Shown: positions 47,433 to 59,259 of the stretch, one piece after another
Position numbering within the stretch: the first letter of the stretch is position 1
Layout: each line of letters begins with the position of its first letter
Assembly (NCBI GenBank): GCA_964017235.1
Contig: OZ024931.1
Location: forward strand, 93,467,721 to 93,531,720
Direction: 5' to 3'
From: Sabellastarte sp. h YS-2021
Lineage: Eukaryota > Annelida > Polychaeta > Sabellida > Sabellidae
DNA length: 64,000 nt
Notes under the pieces: model-generated
The model's input: only the letters and a program-made list of their open reading frames with translations
Database searches by the model: none
Told to the model about the DNA's origin: nothing
Program-made: the position numbers and the translations under genes

Positions 47433-48141
47433 GTAAGTACAAGTTAATTCCATCTGCCCCTTTTCATTATCCTAAAAGATCTGCTTCTGGCATAGAGAGA
47501 TGTAATACTTTGTGATACTAGGAATTGACAAGTTTTTGTTATAATTACATCACGTCACGATTGAAAGTTTTATAAGTAGAGGACACAAGGCTGACTAATT
47601 GGTGAAGACTCTGCAAAGGATCCCACTTAATTGTCAGCAATATTCCTATTGAGATTGTGATGGCATTCAAACTGTAGGAGGTAGGTAGGAGGAGAGTGTA
47701 TGAGCATTGACCCACTGAAATCCTCTTTGATACTCATGGAAGTCCTCACTTAAAGTTAAATTGTCTTACAATATACATTTAGAGTTGATAAAGTATAGTA
47801 GAATAATGCTACGTCTTGGCAACCAATTACACTAACAGTGCTATCACATTTATGCAAAACATTTGTATTATTCTATTGAAATTCTTATATTTAATGTACA
47901 CTACTCTTTAACTTTATATTTAGCACATGATTATGTGTTTTATAGTGAAATACCATTGTCATTTCCTAACTGTCTGAAACAAAACAAAATAAAATATCAA
48001 GGAGTACATTATGAAGTATTACCACCTTGTGATACTTTTACAATAAGATATATTTACCAGAGATATGCTAAAGTGCTATCTGTGTCAGCTTTTTATCTGT
48101 CATGGTAACTTTAAAACCTTAAGTTACAATCAACAATTTTT

Positions 48142-49148
48142 ACCCCACAGCCCTTAAGGGCTGTCGGGGTATTGTTTTCACCCATGGTGTCCGGATGGGC
48201 AGGCGGGCGGCGGGTCTGACCAGGATTTGGCCTTTGACCTTGCCGTAGTGACCTTGACCTATAAAATCTTGTCCGGGCTATATCTCGGAAACCGTAAGGT
48301 GTAGGAAGTTGATACTTGGTAGGGACATTGGTTAGGGGGTGTAGTTGTGCAACGTCATGATCTGACCTTGATTTGACCTTTGACCTTGCTGTAGTGGCCT
48401 TGACCTATAAAATTTTGTCCGGGCTATATCTCAGAAACCGTAAGGTGTAGAAAGTTGATACTTGGTAGGGACATTGGTTAGGGGGTGTAGGTGTGCAACG
48501 TCATGGTCTGACCTACCTTTGACCTTGCTATAGTGACCTTGACCTATAAAATGTTGTCCGGGCTATATCTCAGAAACTCTGAGGTGTAGGAAGTTGATAC
48601 TTACTAGGGACATTGGTTAGGGGTTGTAGGTGTGCAGCATCATGGTGTGACCTTGATTTTACCTTTGACCTTGTCGTAGTGACCTTGACCTTTAAAATCT
48701 TGTTGCACCTTTGTCTGTCTTTTGATGCAGATTAAGCACTGTTAAAGTCAAATTAGAATTCATTAAAAATTTTACTTTTACAACTTCCCATTGTAACAGA
48801 TGGAATTTCATCAAGTGAGCCACAGATTTTGCTCCAACACCACACATAAGCATTTATTGGATGTATTACCACTTCTGTATGCATGGTAATATTCAAAACA
48901 TCCAAACCATAATTCGGCCATGCCAGATGTAGATAAAGAGTGTTGTAATGTTTAATTTACTGATTAATGCTGTCATCTTTTTATTGAATTGTCTTGTTTT
49001 AATACTTCTTCTTTACATGCATTATCTTTCTCTTAGACAGTATTTTCTCTATTTAAACATTGTTTGGACCTTTAATTAACAGACAGTGCTCTGGAAGTAT
49101 CCTGAACTTTGTACTGAAACAGTACTACTATATATCTCATGGTGTTAA
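48142..49148 (+). mobile_element. Family A hairpin-array element, short copy lacking its 3' terminus (intron 9)
   Basis: The 5' end is identical in layout to the copy at 44464, with the palindrome ACAGCCCTTAAGGGCTGT at 48147-48164. Only about 3.5 units are present (48210-48700). The unique 3' part is followed to CATGGTGTTAAAAG and then stops, so the terminal hairpin and CATCTCTGATGCT tail are missing. The different unit number from its neighbour shows that array length varies between copies. Confidence 0.75.
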
Positions 49149-49245
49149 AAGTGAAATTTAACTGCTTCCTTACAATATTAAATTTACCAATATACAACAT
49201 AAGCTCTGGAAAATAGCATGAAATTCATCTCAATCTGGTCTTCAG

Positions 49246-49440
49246 GGGGGTGATATCAATGCTAAGGACAAGAAGAACATGCAGCCTCTCCATCTTGCCT
49301 GCTGGAAGGGACAGAGTGAGGCTGCAGAGTTTCTACTGGATAATGGTGCCATGATAGCTGAGGCTGACAGCTCACTGAAAACATCTCTACACTGGGCAGT
49401 GCAGTTTGGACACTATGAAACTCTCTGCATTCTGCTCAAG
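49246..49440 (+). CDS. TRPA1: TRPA1-like exon 10 (residues 359-423)
   Basis: Acceptor GGTCTTCAG and donor CTCAAG|GTATGT, phase 0. It encodes repeat 9 (NMQPLHLACWKGQSEAAEFL) and most of repeat 10 (LKTSLHWAVQFGHYETLCIL). Confidence 0.88.
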
Positions 49441-50886
49441 GTATGTTTTTGTTTGCTTATTTGTCATTAAACCTCACTTTCAACTCAACACACCTGACAG
49501 TAAGTAGCGGTATATAGAGATTTTTTTTTTCAAAAAGACAAAATGTTGAGAGAAGGATGGTATCAAGTCCCTTGCAGGGTTGACTGAGTGGGTGATTTGT
49601 ACTGCTGTATTTTTTAAGGTTTCAATATCTTACTGCCTGTGAGTAGGCTGAATGGAGAATGTGTGGCTTGTTTAGTTGTGATATCCATTGGATACTTGGG
49701 GTTACATGTTAAAGGATGGTCTACACTCTGCTAAAGTTATCAGTAGATTGCACAGCTGTACAGTCTAGGTGTTTTTAGTTATCATTTTAATTAAAATACA
49801 AAGGGTAAAAAAACAAAAGGTTTTACCACAAGTACACATATTCATCCATACATTCTTTATATATAGCTTTACACTTTTATACAATAAGGAAAGAAAATAG
49901 AAATTTATTTTGCTAGCTATTAAGTCAAATTTTTCCCTTTACTGTAGGTGTTACAATAACCATAAATACTTGGAAAAAGTACTAGGTATAACTCAGTTGT
50001 TCTGGACAAGCATGGAAAGCCAGTTCTAGTTATTCATAAACTTTTGGTCTGTGAGGGAGATAATTGACAGATATTGTTGCTTATCATGTTTTTTTTCTAA
50101 ACATGTCAGAGATGCAGTGAAACTGAGAGAAGTATGATTTACCAGAGATTTATAGATGTACAGCTTAGATAACAAGAACAAGATCCCGAGTTCTCTTTTA
50201 TTGACAAGTCCTAGTAACACTGTTCTAGCATCAATACTACATGGTAAACCTACAGTGTCTTGAACCTACTGCTTGATTTATTGCTAGATTTCATGCGGAT
50301 AATAGCACTAGATAAATACATGGAATATTGTCTCTTGTGAATTGGTACAGAAGTGGTTTGGCAACATAATTTACTTATACAAAGTAATCATTATAATGTT
50401 TCATTTTGAGTGAATCCCATTTTCATTTTCACCAAGTTTAGTGGTACTTTCAAAATCTCAGTTGCAAGCTACAAAATGAGTGTAGTTAATGCAAATCTAG
50501 TGCTAAAGTATGAGCATTAACTTCTTGTGAACTCAGAAAACCAAAATGCTTTGTGATAGACCAAACTTGTGAAGGAGATTACCGAGGGCACCAGCTGAAA
50601 GTTGATTTTTGAAAGAGTACATTCTTGTATGTGTCCTAATATAAAGAGGAAGTCTATTTCTAAAGTTTAAAAGATGAGTACATTTTTATGATCATGAGTA
50701 GCTTATATCTCAAAAAGTAATCATGTGATACTTAACACTTGTTAAGTGGACCTTAGTGATTTAGGTCTTTGTTTATGTGTTACCATGGAAGAAAAACTGA
50801 GTTGTATATTTCAAGTTCAGTTACTGCGTAGCCAGAACTGACTGATAGGAATCCAGAGCATGAATGATTTGTTCAAACATTTTCAG

Positions 50887-50970
50887 CATGGAGGTGCAAA
50901 CATTCTGGAGGCTTCAGACAAGAATGACCAAACTGTATTACACACTGCTGCTTACTTTGGAAATGTCTCT
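50887..50970 (+). CDS. TRPA1: TRPA1-like exon 11 (residues 424-451)
   Basis: Acceptor CATTTTCAG and donor TCT|GTGAGT, phase 0. It encodes HGGANILEASDKNDQTVLHT and the rest of the first half of repeat 11 (AAYFGNVS). The fascin gene lies in the following 6.0 kb intron on the other strand. Confidence 0.87.
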
Positions 50971-51383
50971 GTGAGTTATATACATGTACTTAATCTAACA
51001 GTTTAATTTTGCATATACTTTTATATATTATACTATTTGTAATAAATATATTGGTTTCAAGTCCTGTAGGCTTTGCACATGTTTTACTTCTTTTTGTATA
51101 AAATGCTACAATGTAATTCTTTGGTTTCCACTATCTTAGTTTCATACTCGAGTCCAACGTATGTTTGTTCTTAAAAACATACATTGTTATTCACAGTATA
51201 GTAGTGATTTGCAATAGATACTTGTTCACCATGTACTGATTTGCCTAAATATTATACAATGTTTAGTTACAATTTACAAATATATTTTTTTACTGAGAAG
51301 TTATTCAGTTGGCAGGCATATGTGTATCTTCAGTCATATGAATAATGTATATGAAATCGCAAAAAGTTCATATAGTCTTTATG

Positions 51384-51389
51384 TTTATT
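51384..51389 (-). terminator. Candidate polyadenylation signal for fascin
   Basis: AATAAA on the minus strand (TTTATT on plus) lies about 220 nt beyond the fascin stop codon and gives a short 3' UTR. Confidence 0.4.
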
Positions 51390-51611
51390 TACACATTATA
51401 TATACACAACATATTTCACAATGACATACTACATATAATTCTGTTAAGGTAATACATACTATTAACATAAAACTCAGAAATACATTAAACTTGATCAAGC
51501 ACTGTCCCTTATTAGTTACCTAGATCCTTCTATGCACAACAGGCATCTCAGTTATGTATAGTCCAATAAATACAAAGTACAATAATAACTATATTTTTTC
51601 ATAAAATTTAC

Positions 51612-53102
51612 TTAATATTCCCAAAGAGTAGCTGCATCAACATCAATGAGTTTAGCACACATGATTCCATTCTGTTCTGCCTTGATATAACACCCATTGG
51701 GAGCTCTAATGGCCATACGTGTTTGTCCTGTGAGTTTTATGTAGAAAGGTTTGGGTTCCTCACTTCCTGCATTGATCATACCCTCACTGTCCAAATCCCA
51801 GTATTTACCATTTTGATCTTTGAAGAAGTACTCTCCATTCTTTCCATTGTCGTGCTCCAGTGTTACAAGGTCATGACTGGCTTTGTTGCATTCTAGTCTT
51901 GAGTTGCCTGCACACTTGAATCCTACAAATCCATGATCACATCTCAGAACCAGGGAAGGTCTGTTAACCATTGTCAGATAGTACTTCTCTTGGTCTGTCA
52001 CACTGTCACCAGTGGCAAACAGACTCCCATTGGGTCTGGCTGTGACATACTTCCCATTAGTAGACTTTAATGCCACATGACCATTATCAAACCACTCCAG
52101 AGAGAAGAGAGAGTCTGGAGAGTCACTGAAGCCATTGATCTGCACTCCTCCAGAGGCAGCCACACTCCACAGTTTATTGTCACAGCTTCTGAACCTCCAC
52201 TGGTTGGTCTTCTGGTCTAGTTCTAGCTGGAAGGTCTCTGTGTCAGTGATGTCCTCCTGTTTTGCTGTCAGGTCAATTCCTTGTTTTGTTGAGACCTTCT
52301 TACCATTGTGAGCGGTCAGACACACCTGAATATGACTGTCTTGTAGGGTGAATGTCTCATCTTTGGACACTTTGGTATTTTTGGTTTGTAAAACAGCATC
52401 CTTTCCAATAGCTGTCAAGTATCTGCCATTATTGTCTTTGAAAGACATTCCCAGTGGATGAATCTCCAAGGTGAAAAGTAACGAAGGGTCACCACTCACA
52501 TCAGCACTGCTAATGAGTGAACCATCATTGCACAAATACCTGCTGTCTGAGCTTCTCAGTGCATATTTCCCTTTCACATATTCCAAGGTAATCAGTGCAT
52601 CAGCACCCCATGGAATGACCTCATCACACTGGAGCTTTCCATTTGTTGTGTGTAAATGTGCATATCTCTTTCTATTGACATTGTACAGGTTCACCTGGGG
52701 GTGTAGAGCTAATCTGATATGCCAGTATTCTACATCTGTAGCAGTCATCACCCCACATCTCACACTGTCATCTGTAGCACCAAGGTAGCATTTGTTCAGC
52801 TTGCTCTGGAATGCCCATCTTCCATCGGTATGGTACACCAGTCCAAACTGACCCCCTTCACTCCTGTCCTCCATGTCACAGCTGATGGACCCCTGTTTAT
52901 CAGTAGTGAGATATCTGCCCAAGTGACTCTTCAGGTACACCATCCCTTCTTCTTCCCCCTGTTCAAGACTCCACAGCTGCTTCTTTTTCATGCTTCCTCC
53001 AGAAGCATTGACCTTGAACCCAAAGTTTTCTGCTGTGAGGTACTTGCTTGCATGGTTGACCAGGCCTATCTTACACTGAAGCATAGCTGTGTTTTCACCC
53101 AT
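51612..53102 (-). CDS. FSCN: Fascin, complete, single coding exon
   Basis: A 496-residue protein (vertebrate fascin-1 has 493) from ATG at 53102 to a stop at 51612. A GTG nine bases upstream opens the frame but is not a start. Fascin cross-links parallel actin filaments into bundles in filopodia and other protrusions. Four beta-trefoil domains are expected at about 5-132, 133-255, 256-376 and 377-496. Recognisable family signatures include KYLTAENFGFKVNASGGSMK near residue 20-38, where Ser37 aligns with the regulatory PKC site of vertebrate fascin; SHLGRYLTTDKQG; HPQVNLYNVNRKRYAHL; ETFQLELDQKTNQWRF; and the C-terminal LWEY. The gene sits in intron 11 of the TRPA1-like gene, antisense. The absence of coding introns contrasts with vertebrate fascin-1 and hints at an ancient retrocopy. 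A clean splice acceptor (TTCTTTTTCAG, minus strand, AG at plus 53121-53120) 18 nt before the ATG argues that the mRNA has a spliced 5' leader. Confidence 0.96.
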   Translation of the reverse strand: MGENTAMLQCKIGLVNHASKYLTAENFGFKVNASGGSMKKKQLWSLEQGEEEGMVYLKSHLGRYLTTDKQGSISCDMEDRSEGGQFGLVYHTDGRWAFQSKLNKCYLGATDDSVRCGVMTATDVEYWHIRLALHPQVNLYNVNRKRYAHLHTTNGKLQCDEVIPWGADALITLEYVKGKYALRSSDSRYLCNDGSLISSADVSGDPSLLFTLEIHPLGMSFKDNNGRYLTAIGKDAVLQTKNTKVSKDETFTLQDSHIQVCLTAHNGKKVSTKQGIDLTAKQEDITDTETFQLELDQKTNQWRFRSCDNKLWSVAASGGVQINGFSDSPDSLFSLEWFDNGHVALKSTNGKYVTARPNGSLFATGDSVTDQEKYYLTMVNRPSLVLRCDHGFVGFKCAGNSRLECNKASHDLVTLEHDNGKNGEYFFKDQNGKYWDLDSEGMINAGSEEPKPFYIKLTGQTRMAIRAPNGCYIKAEQNGIMCAKLIDVDAATLWEY

Positions 53103-54336
53103 TGTAAACACTTTCTACTCTGAAAAAGAATTTTAACTTCTTTTATTTTAATTTTCTGTTATGGTTATTATTTAACATGTAACAAATGCAATGTTATATG
53201 GTACAAGGTCTGGGGCCATATTTGCTTGCATTCCTCTTCTTAAATTTTTTATTATTCGTAGAATTTGCTTGCATTCTTCTTCTTAAAATTTTTTATTATT
53301 CATAGAATTTAGAGAGCAGCTATAATTTCTGAAAATATTGGAATAACAAGAATTTTTGAGAATGGGAATTTTTAAATTGATGGGAGTAATTACTTCTAAA
53401 ATTAATAATAGCAAACTTTATGCAATAGCAATAGCTGTATTTAGAAAACGGGTTCGATTTGTATTTTTGCTGTTGATCAAGAATTATTTGTAGGAAAAAA
53501 CCTATTACAAATACTTTTTACAGAAATTTCAAAAAGCTCTAATTCTAAGAAAATTTTTATTGCAAGAAAAAAAATATCAGTGAGCATGGGTCATTGACAC
53601 TTCACATAATGATTTTCTATTATTTGTGATACGATATGTTGTCGTATTAAATGTACATTTGCCCTCGTTTTATGTCTAATATTAACAAAAAGTATGTGGA
53701 AGTAACATCCGGGGGACTAATTTATATAACTAACATTCGTAAACAATGCCATTTATATCTAAACATATTTTCAAAGATACTACTCAATATTACATTAATT
53801 TACTCCCAGAAAAGAGTCAACATAGAACTTCAAACAGATCCTTATTTTCACATTATTTGATGTATCAATCCAAAAATTTCACCGAGTCTTAAAAAGTACG
53901 GTGAATATGATATCTGTCATTTAATTGAAATGACAATTATAATGTCTTAAATGATGTTTCATTTTGTATATATTTCAGAAGAGAACATTAATTGAATAAA
54001 ACACTAATAGCCTAATTAAACAAACCCTGCTATTTTAAAATTCAAGGTTGATGAAATTTCAAGGTTTTACATGAAGATTCATGTTATTTTTTTTTTACCA
54101 TGTCCCATTTAGACAAAATTTCATGCTTACCACTAACCATGTAAATTCATGGTATTTCATGGTTGTAATTTCAAGGTAGTAAACATTACCTTGGAATATC
54201 ATGAAAATATACTAATCTCTATAATACACTCATTCTTACAAAAAAATATTTTTCCTCATCTCTAAAGTGACAAACATACATGCTTAACATTATATTATTT
54301 TTATTGACAATAAAAGAAGAGTATTTTCATACATAC

Positions 54337-54510
54337 CAAATATTTATCCAAGCTGAGTTGTGTGTGCAGTCTGGTAGCCTATTTTGTTTATTGTAGTTCT
54401 GGCTCTGTCAAATGACAAAATCACACTTTATGAGTAATCAAGTCACTTTGCACCACAATTGACTGCAACTGGCAGTTTATGCTTTACAGTCCCACCTACT
54501 GTCTTATATA
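54337..54510 (-). promoter_or_regulatory. Candidate fascin promoter and non-coding first exon
   Basis: On the minus strand TATATAAG (plus 54503-54510) would place a start near 54475. About 140 nt downstream is a donor G|GTATGT (exon end plus 54337). Splicing it to the acceptor before the fascin ATG would remove a ~1.2 kb intron. Position, orientation and spacing agree, but no transcript evidence is available here. Confidence 0.4.
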
Positions 54511-55574
54511 CACAGTCACAGCTGTACCTTGAATAGAGAGGGATTTATTGGAGCCAACAGAAAGCATTGTTAGTGCTTCAGGCTTGTTAATACAGGTAGT
54601 GCAGTCAATACTTGTTAAGCCCCACCCAAACAATGGCGTCTGATACAAGTTAATGACATCTGACATGTTAGGGATAACTCACAAAGAAAGTGTTGGGGTT
54701 TGTTACACCTTTACACTATTGTCACATTATTACCTGTGCTATTTATTGTTTATTTCAAATTAAAAACAAGCTACTACATGATTGTATTAACATTGTGCAG
54801 GGTTTTCAAGCTTTATCACTTTGAAGTTCTTTTAAAACAAACTTTCACATTGTTTAGTCATTTTACAATAGGAGTAAATCTGCCCATGTTGCCTTCAATA
54901 ATGTTGGCTTTTGAAAAAGGATGATAATTTTATTAAGACTGGAAATGTGTTTTGTTTTATTCACATTCACTTGTTAAACCTAAAACATAAAACAACTAAC
55001 TGCGATATACTCTGAACAATAAAAGGACTGAAAGTCTGTTTCAGCAGGTATTTGTATCTATCTATTCTGACATCCCCTTTAGATTTCATTATACATGTGT
55101 GATACAATGAATAATGATATTTGTTCTTACAAACCACACACCAAATTAGTTGCAGTACTTGGTCAATACTAATCACCCCAGTGGTTAGGCTCTCATCTAA
55201 TATTCATTGAGGTGTAATTATGTCCGGCTACTATATTACAAAACAATTGTTTGCCATACTGTATCAGTTTTAACTCTTGTGTATATAACTGAACTTTGGT
55301 TTTGAAAATAATAAGTATTTCATCTTCACAAACCAACATATTTAAGTCTACCAATATTTGAATAGAGTCCAATAAAGGTTATGTGCCTGCCCGAAATAGC
55401 TTCAGTTACAAATAAGGAAGGGTGTATTACAGGAAGGGGTGTACAATCTGGGTAATTTATTATTATTTGTTGGTTTCTCACACTTTGCATTTCTGCAAAA
55501 TGTTGTAGTCTTCTGAGTTTCACAACTTATGGTATCATTTTATGGGTCAATATGAATGACAGATGTCCTCACAT

Positions 55575-56455
55575 ATAGATCCAGGAGAAAACCCCTCACA
55601 ATTTATTATATGTAATGACAATAACTAAAGCTGAAAATTATGCTATACTTGTTCCACCACAAATATCATTACTTTTTTGTGGGGAATTGAGGGTTTTTCT
55701 CTACAAACTCCAAAACAAAGTGAGAGCTTCCCTCAGAAAGAAAACCTGTGAAATTCCTCCTGTGGAGAAAACTCCTCAGCCATTTTTGCAGGAAGGCTTT
55801 CATCTTGTTTTGGAGCTTGTGGAGAAAAATTTTCATTTCTCAAAAAAGCAATCATAGTTGCCCTGGAATGAGCAGAGCATAATTGTCAGTTTTAGTTTTG
55901 ATTTATTTCATGTTACAAATTGTAGCACTGCTCAAATTTAGAACCTTAAACTTTGTTTTTGCATATGACATGTTCGGCTTTATTGACAATTTAAAACAAT
56001 AAATCACAACATAATCCCTCATTTATAGTTAAAACTGGTAGCAATCTGATCATTCACTTGAATAGTGTAATCCTAAGCAGTGCAATTATAAGCAGGTTTC
56101 AATAAATTTAGTTCCGTTTATAACTTCTTCAAAGTTTTAGCCACCAAATAATGGCTCATTCAGAGAGAAAACTAGTGTATGGATGCATAGTATTGTACAT
56201 TTTAATATATTTTAGATATTTAAAGTATGTTTATATTTAGTATATTATATTTTGGTATTCTGTTAATATAACACTAGAACAAAGCAGGGACTTTTGGGGG
56301 GAACTGAGGGTATTTCTGCACCATCTTCAAAACAGTGTGAGGGCTTTCTCCCACAAACTGTAAAACTGGCTATTAGTAAGGACCGCACCGTTTTCAGTAC
56401 AGGCTAATTTTGAGGGTTTTCTCCTGAGGGCTTTTCATGTGAGGGCTTCTTTCCT
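55575..56455. repeat. Pair of related dispersed repeats in intron 11
   Basis: The stretch at about 55678-55760 (GGGGAATTGAGGGTTTTTCT, CAAAACAAAGTGAGAGCTTC) is recognisably the same as about 56296-56360 (GGGGAACTGAGGGTATTTCT, CAAAACAGTGTGAGGGCTTT). Both are rich in GAGGGTTTTCTCC-type words. They are ~620 bp apart and non-coding. Confidence 0.45.
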
Positions 56456-57014
56456 AGATCTTGTGTATATCAGGCATTACTTACTAAATGAAATTACCTC
56501 ATATGAAACATCAGTATAACAAATTCACCCTCACTAAAGATACAGCCACTTCTTTAACTTATGACACACTAATTCATAAACTGTTACAATGTACAGTGCA
56601 AATTAGTTTGATACAATAGGGTCAGATACAAGCTTTCTTTAAACCAAAAATCACTGGTGAAAAAACATGTTTAAGATCCTTGACCTAGAAATAAGAAAGT
56701 TATGTTAATTCTATTTTTTTCTTCTGCTGACAGTACCTTTAGATCCAATTAAAGTATAGGTCAAATTCTTCTAAATAAAAGTGGTTTATACATTTTGTCA
56801 TTATCGTCTGTATGAGAAGTCCTTTCATATTGTGTGTTCCAATTTTCTCATTAGCTCAGATTGTGTTGTGTTACATCATGTTGTCATTTGTGTGTACATG
56901 TAATAAATACAATTTTATAAGCTCTAGAAAGACAGAAGAACACCATATTACCAGCCTTTTAGTTTATAACATGCCAGTCCAGAGCTTGAGAGAGATATCA
57001 CTCTAATGTTACAG

Positions 57015-57097
57015 GTACTGAAGACCCTCCTTGAGGCTGGAGCTAAACCAGAAGCCAAAGACCAAGAGGAGAGGACCCCTTTGCACATAGCAGCACA
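57015..57097 (+). CDS. TRPA1: TRPA1-like exon 12 (residues 452-478)
   Basis: Acceptor ATGTTACAG and donor CACA|GTAAGA. It encodes the end of repeat 11 (VLKTLLEAGAKPEAKDQ) and the start of repeat 12 (EERTPLHIAA). The Gln codon is split CA|G with exon 13. Confidence 0.87.
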
Positions 57098-57332
57098 GTA
57101 AGAATGGCTTCACTCATACTTGATTCATTGCCAGCTAGCTGGGTGTTGACTCTATTCTAAGTCATTTTCATTAAATTAACAAATTTATTTGTGAGGTAAG
57201 TTGGAAGTTTATATAATTATTATAAAACCATGGTTAACCTTCAAAATATAAAGTATTTTATTATTTTTGCACTCAGTATGAAACTATGTATTTGAGACCC
57301 TGATTCAGTTTTGTATACCAATACTTCCAGTC

Positions 57333-57640
57333 ATATCTGTAGGTATGACAATGTGAGTTGTGTTGAGGCCTGGATTCAGATCAATAACAACCAGAGCAAT
57401 GCTTTCTATTATATCTGTAGGTATGTTGTGTTGAGGCCTTGATTCAGATCAGTAACCATCAGACCAATAGTTTCTATTACATCTGTAGGTATGACAATGT
57501 GAGTTGTGTTGAGGCCTTGATTCAGATCAGTAACAACCAGACCAATGCTTTCCATTATATCTGTAGGTATGTTATGATGAGGCATGGATTCAGATCAGTA
57601 ACCATGTGATTAATGCTTTCTAAATTAAATATATCTGTAG
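57333..57640 (+). repeat. Tandem decoy copies of the exon 13 splice acceptor and exon start
   Basis: The segment TATCTGTAG|GTATGACAATG, continuing into TTGAGGCCTTGATTCAGATC, is repeated four times before the real exon. The acceptor AGs are at 57342, 57420, 57488, 57566 and (authentic) 57640. Unit lengths are 78, 68, 78 and 74 nt. Units 2 and 4 lack the ten bases ACAATGTGAG, so the array looks like a duplicated long-short dimer. Unit 3 could encode YDNVSCVEALIQISN, as exon 13 does, but all upstream acceptors lead to stops before the true exon. Confidence 0.85.
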
Positions 57641-57802
57641 GTATGACAATGTGAGCTGTGTTGAGGCCCTGATTCAGATCAGTAACCATGAGACTAATGA
57701 TGATGACGTGGATGGCCGCACGCCTCTGTTGTTATCTTGTCAGTCAGGACATCACCAGGTGGTGCAGGTGCTCCTCTCTCTCGGGGCTGAGGTGCAGAAA
57801 AG
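57641..57802 (+). CDS. TRPA1: TRPA1-like exon 13 (residues 479-532)
   Basis: Acceptor TATCTGTAG|G (the last of five tandem copies) and donor AAAAG|GTATGG. It encodes the rest of repeat 12 (YDNVSCVEALIQISN), an acidic linker (HETNDDDVDG), and repeat 13 (RTPLLLSCQSGHHQVVQVLL). It was chosen over the upstream copies because only this one reads through in frame. Confidence 0.85.
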
Positions 57803-57902
57803 GTATGGTTATTTAACCGTAGTTAAACATACCCATATGAACACAGGAAGAGTGTGTGTCATTTGAAAGCTAATTAGCTCATCTCTAGTACTTAATACGA
57901 GT

Positions 57903-58110
57903 GCTCAGTGGTGTATTGGTTACATGATTACCTCACATCTTGTAAGTCACAGGTTCGAATCCCAAGCCCTGCCTCAAGCAGGAATGTTGGTACTTGCTAA
58001 TTGTCTGATAGTTTACAGTGTAGAGTCTTTCCTACACTCTGAGAACTGTCCATCATAGGACTTAATAGTGTGCAGAAAACAGCATTAAACCCAAGTAAAT
58101 CAAATCCTTG
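57903..58110 (+). mobile_element. tRNA-derived SINE, second family (plus strand)
   Basis: The A box region TGGTGTATTGGTTAC (57909 onward) and a perfect B box GGTTCGAATCC (57952-57962) stand at tRNA-like spacing. A ~140 bp unrelated body follows, ending AAACCCAAGTAAATCAAATC. Its body differs from the SINEs at 21600 and 33955. It lies in intron 13. Confidence 0.7.
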
Positions 58111-58114
58111 TATT

Positions 58115-59255
58115 CAAGCCTTTCTACTCAAGCTTACACGGACCTATAAAGTGTTCTCAATCTAGCCCTGTCTATTGTCAGGGTAGGAGTAGATCTCAAT
58201 TCCTAGCCTACCTTGTCACAAAAAAATGGCTTGTCCTCAGTCAGTCAAAGCAGACAAATTTAATGTAGCTGGTAACCTATTTACTTCAGTTTAATTCTGT
58301 ACTGCTTCTGATGGTTGTTATTTTGGGGTTTTCAAAGTCAATCATTTAAATCAGTACACCTGAAAAAGAAATTACTGAGCATTATTTTTACATGCCATTA
58401 ATATCCCACAGTATTTCATGTCCAAACAAAGAGTTTTATTTTAGTATTTTTAATCATGTTGGTAAGATTTGGACTCTTGCAAGAGTTTAGGTTAAGAAAA
58501 CTTTTATCTTCAAGCTTCTAAAAATGGCTTTCCAGATTTATCCTTACTAAGGCTAGTACTGATGTATGATGATATAAAGGTTGATGTATGGTTATAAAAA
58601 GAGTGTCTCACACACCTGTAGTTGTCTGCTGTTTACCTTTAACTGTGTAGTTTTCCATTTATCTGAGTAGCATTGTGGTGTGTGAGTAGCACTTGGATTA
58701 TCACCTGTAGATCATTGGGTGTGGTCAAAATGTTATTAAAACAGACAGACTCTGAAATTCTGTAAATTTGGTATTCAATACGGTGCTATCTTAGTCATCC
58801 TACTTTCTATTATCCAAGTATTCAGTCTAACTAACCCATTTACACTCTTCAAGATATATTGTGAAGTGCATCTTGTGTTTTACCTGAACAAAATTTTGTT
58901 CTCCTTTGGTGTCAGTAAAATAGAGTTTCCAGTGGAGTTGTGTCCAGGAAATAGGACACTCGGTAGTTATAATATCCATGCAGGAGACAGTTTATATGTG
59001 ATAAGTTTAATATTACAAGGCTGATATTCCTGTCTAGAAATACAAAAAAACAGTAGAGTTAAAACAGCCACAAACTTTTACTGCACAGTCTTATATTCAA
59101 TAAATTAAATGTTAAATAAATTAAATTACAAACAATGTAAATAATAAATACACAAAGCACATTTTACCCCTTTTAGATACTGTATATCATTTTTGGCAAA
59201 ATAATTAGAAAATAAACTCTTTAAAGATTCTGTGTGTACTGTATAATGGTCGCAT
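58115..59255. other. Intron 13 sequence, nothing recognised
   Basis: AT-rich, with no exon (exons 13 and 14 join directly in frame) and no clear repeat. Confidence 0.5.
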
Positions 59256-59259
59256 TCTT

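Noticed and set aside
51612-53102. Fascin as a dead processed pseudogene
   Set aside because: The frame is fully open over 496 codons with all family signatures, and a splice acceptor and plausible promoter lie upstream.
51612-53111. Fascin start at 53111
   Set aside because: That codon is GTG. The first ATG is at 53102 and matches the expected family length.
57903-57975. Functional tRNA gene
   Set aside because: A and B boxes are present, but the acceptor stem and anticodon arm do not fold as a tRNA. A SINE body follows.
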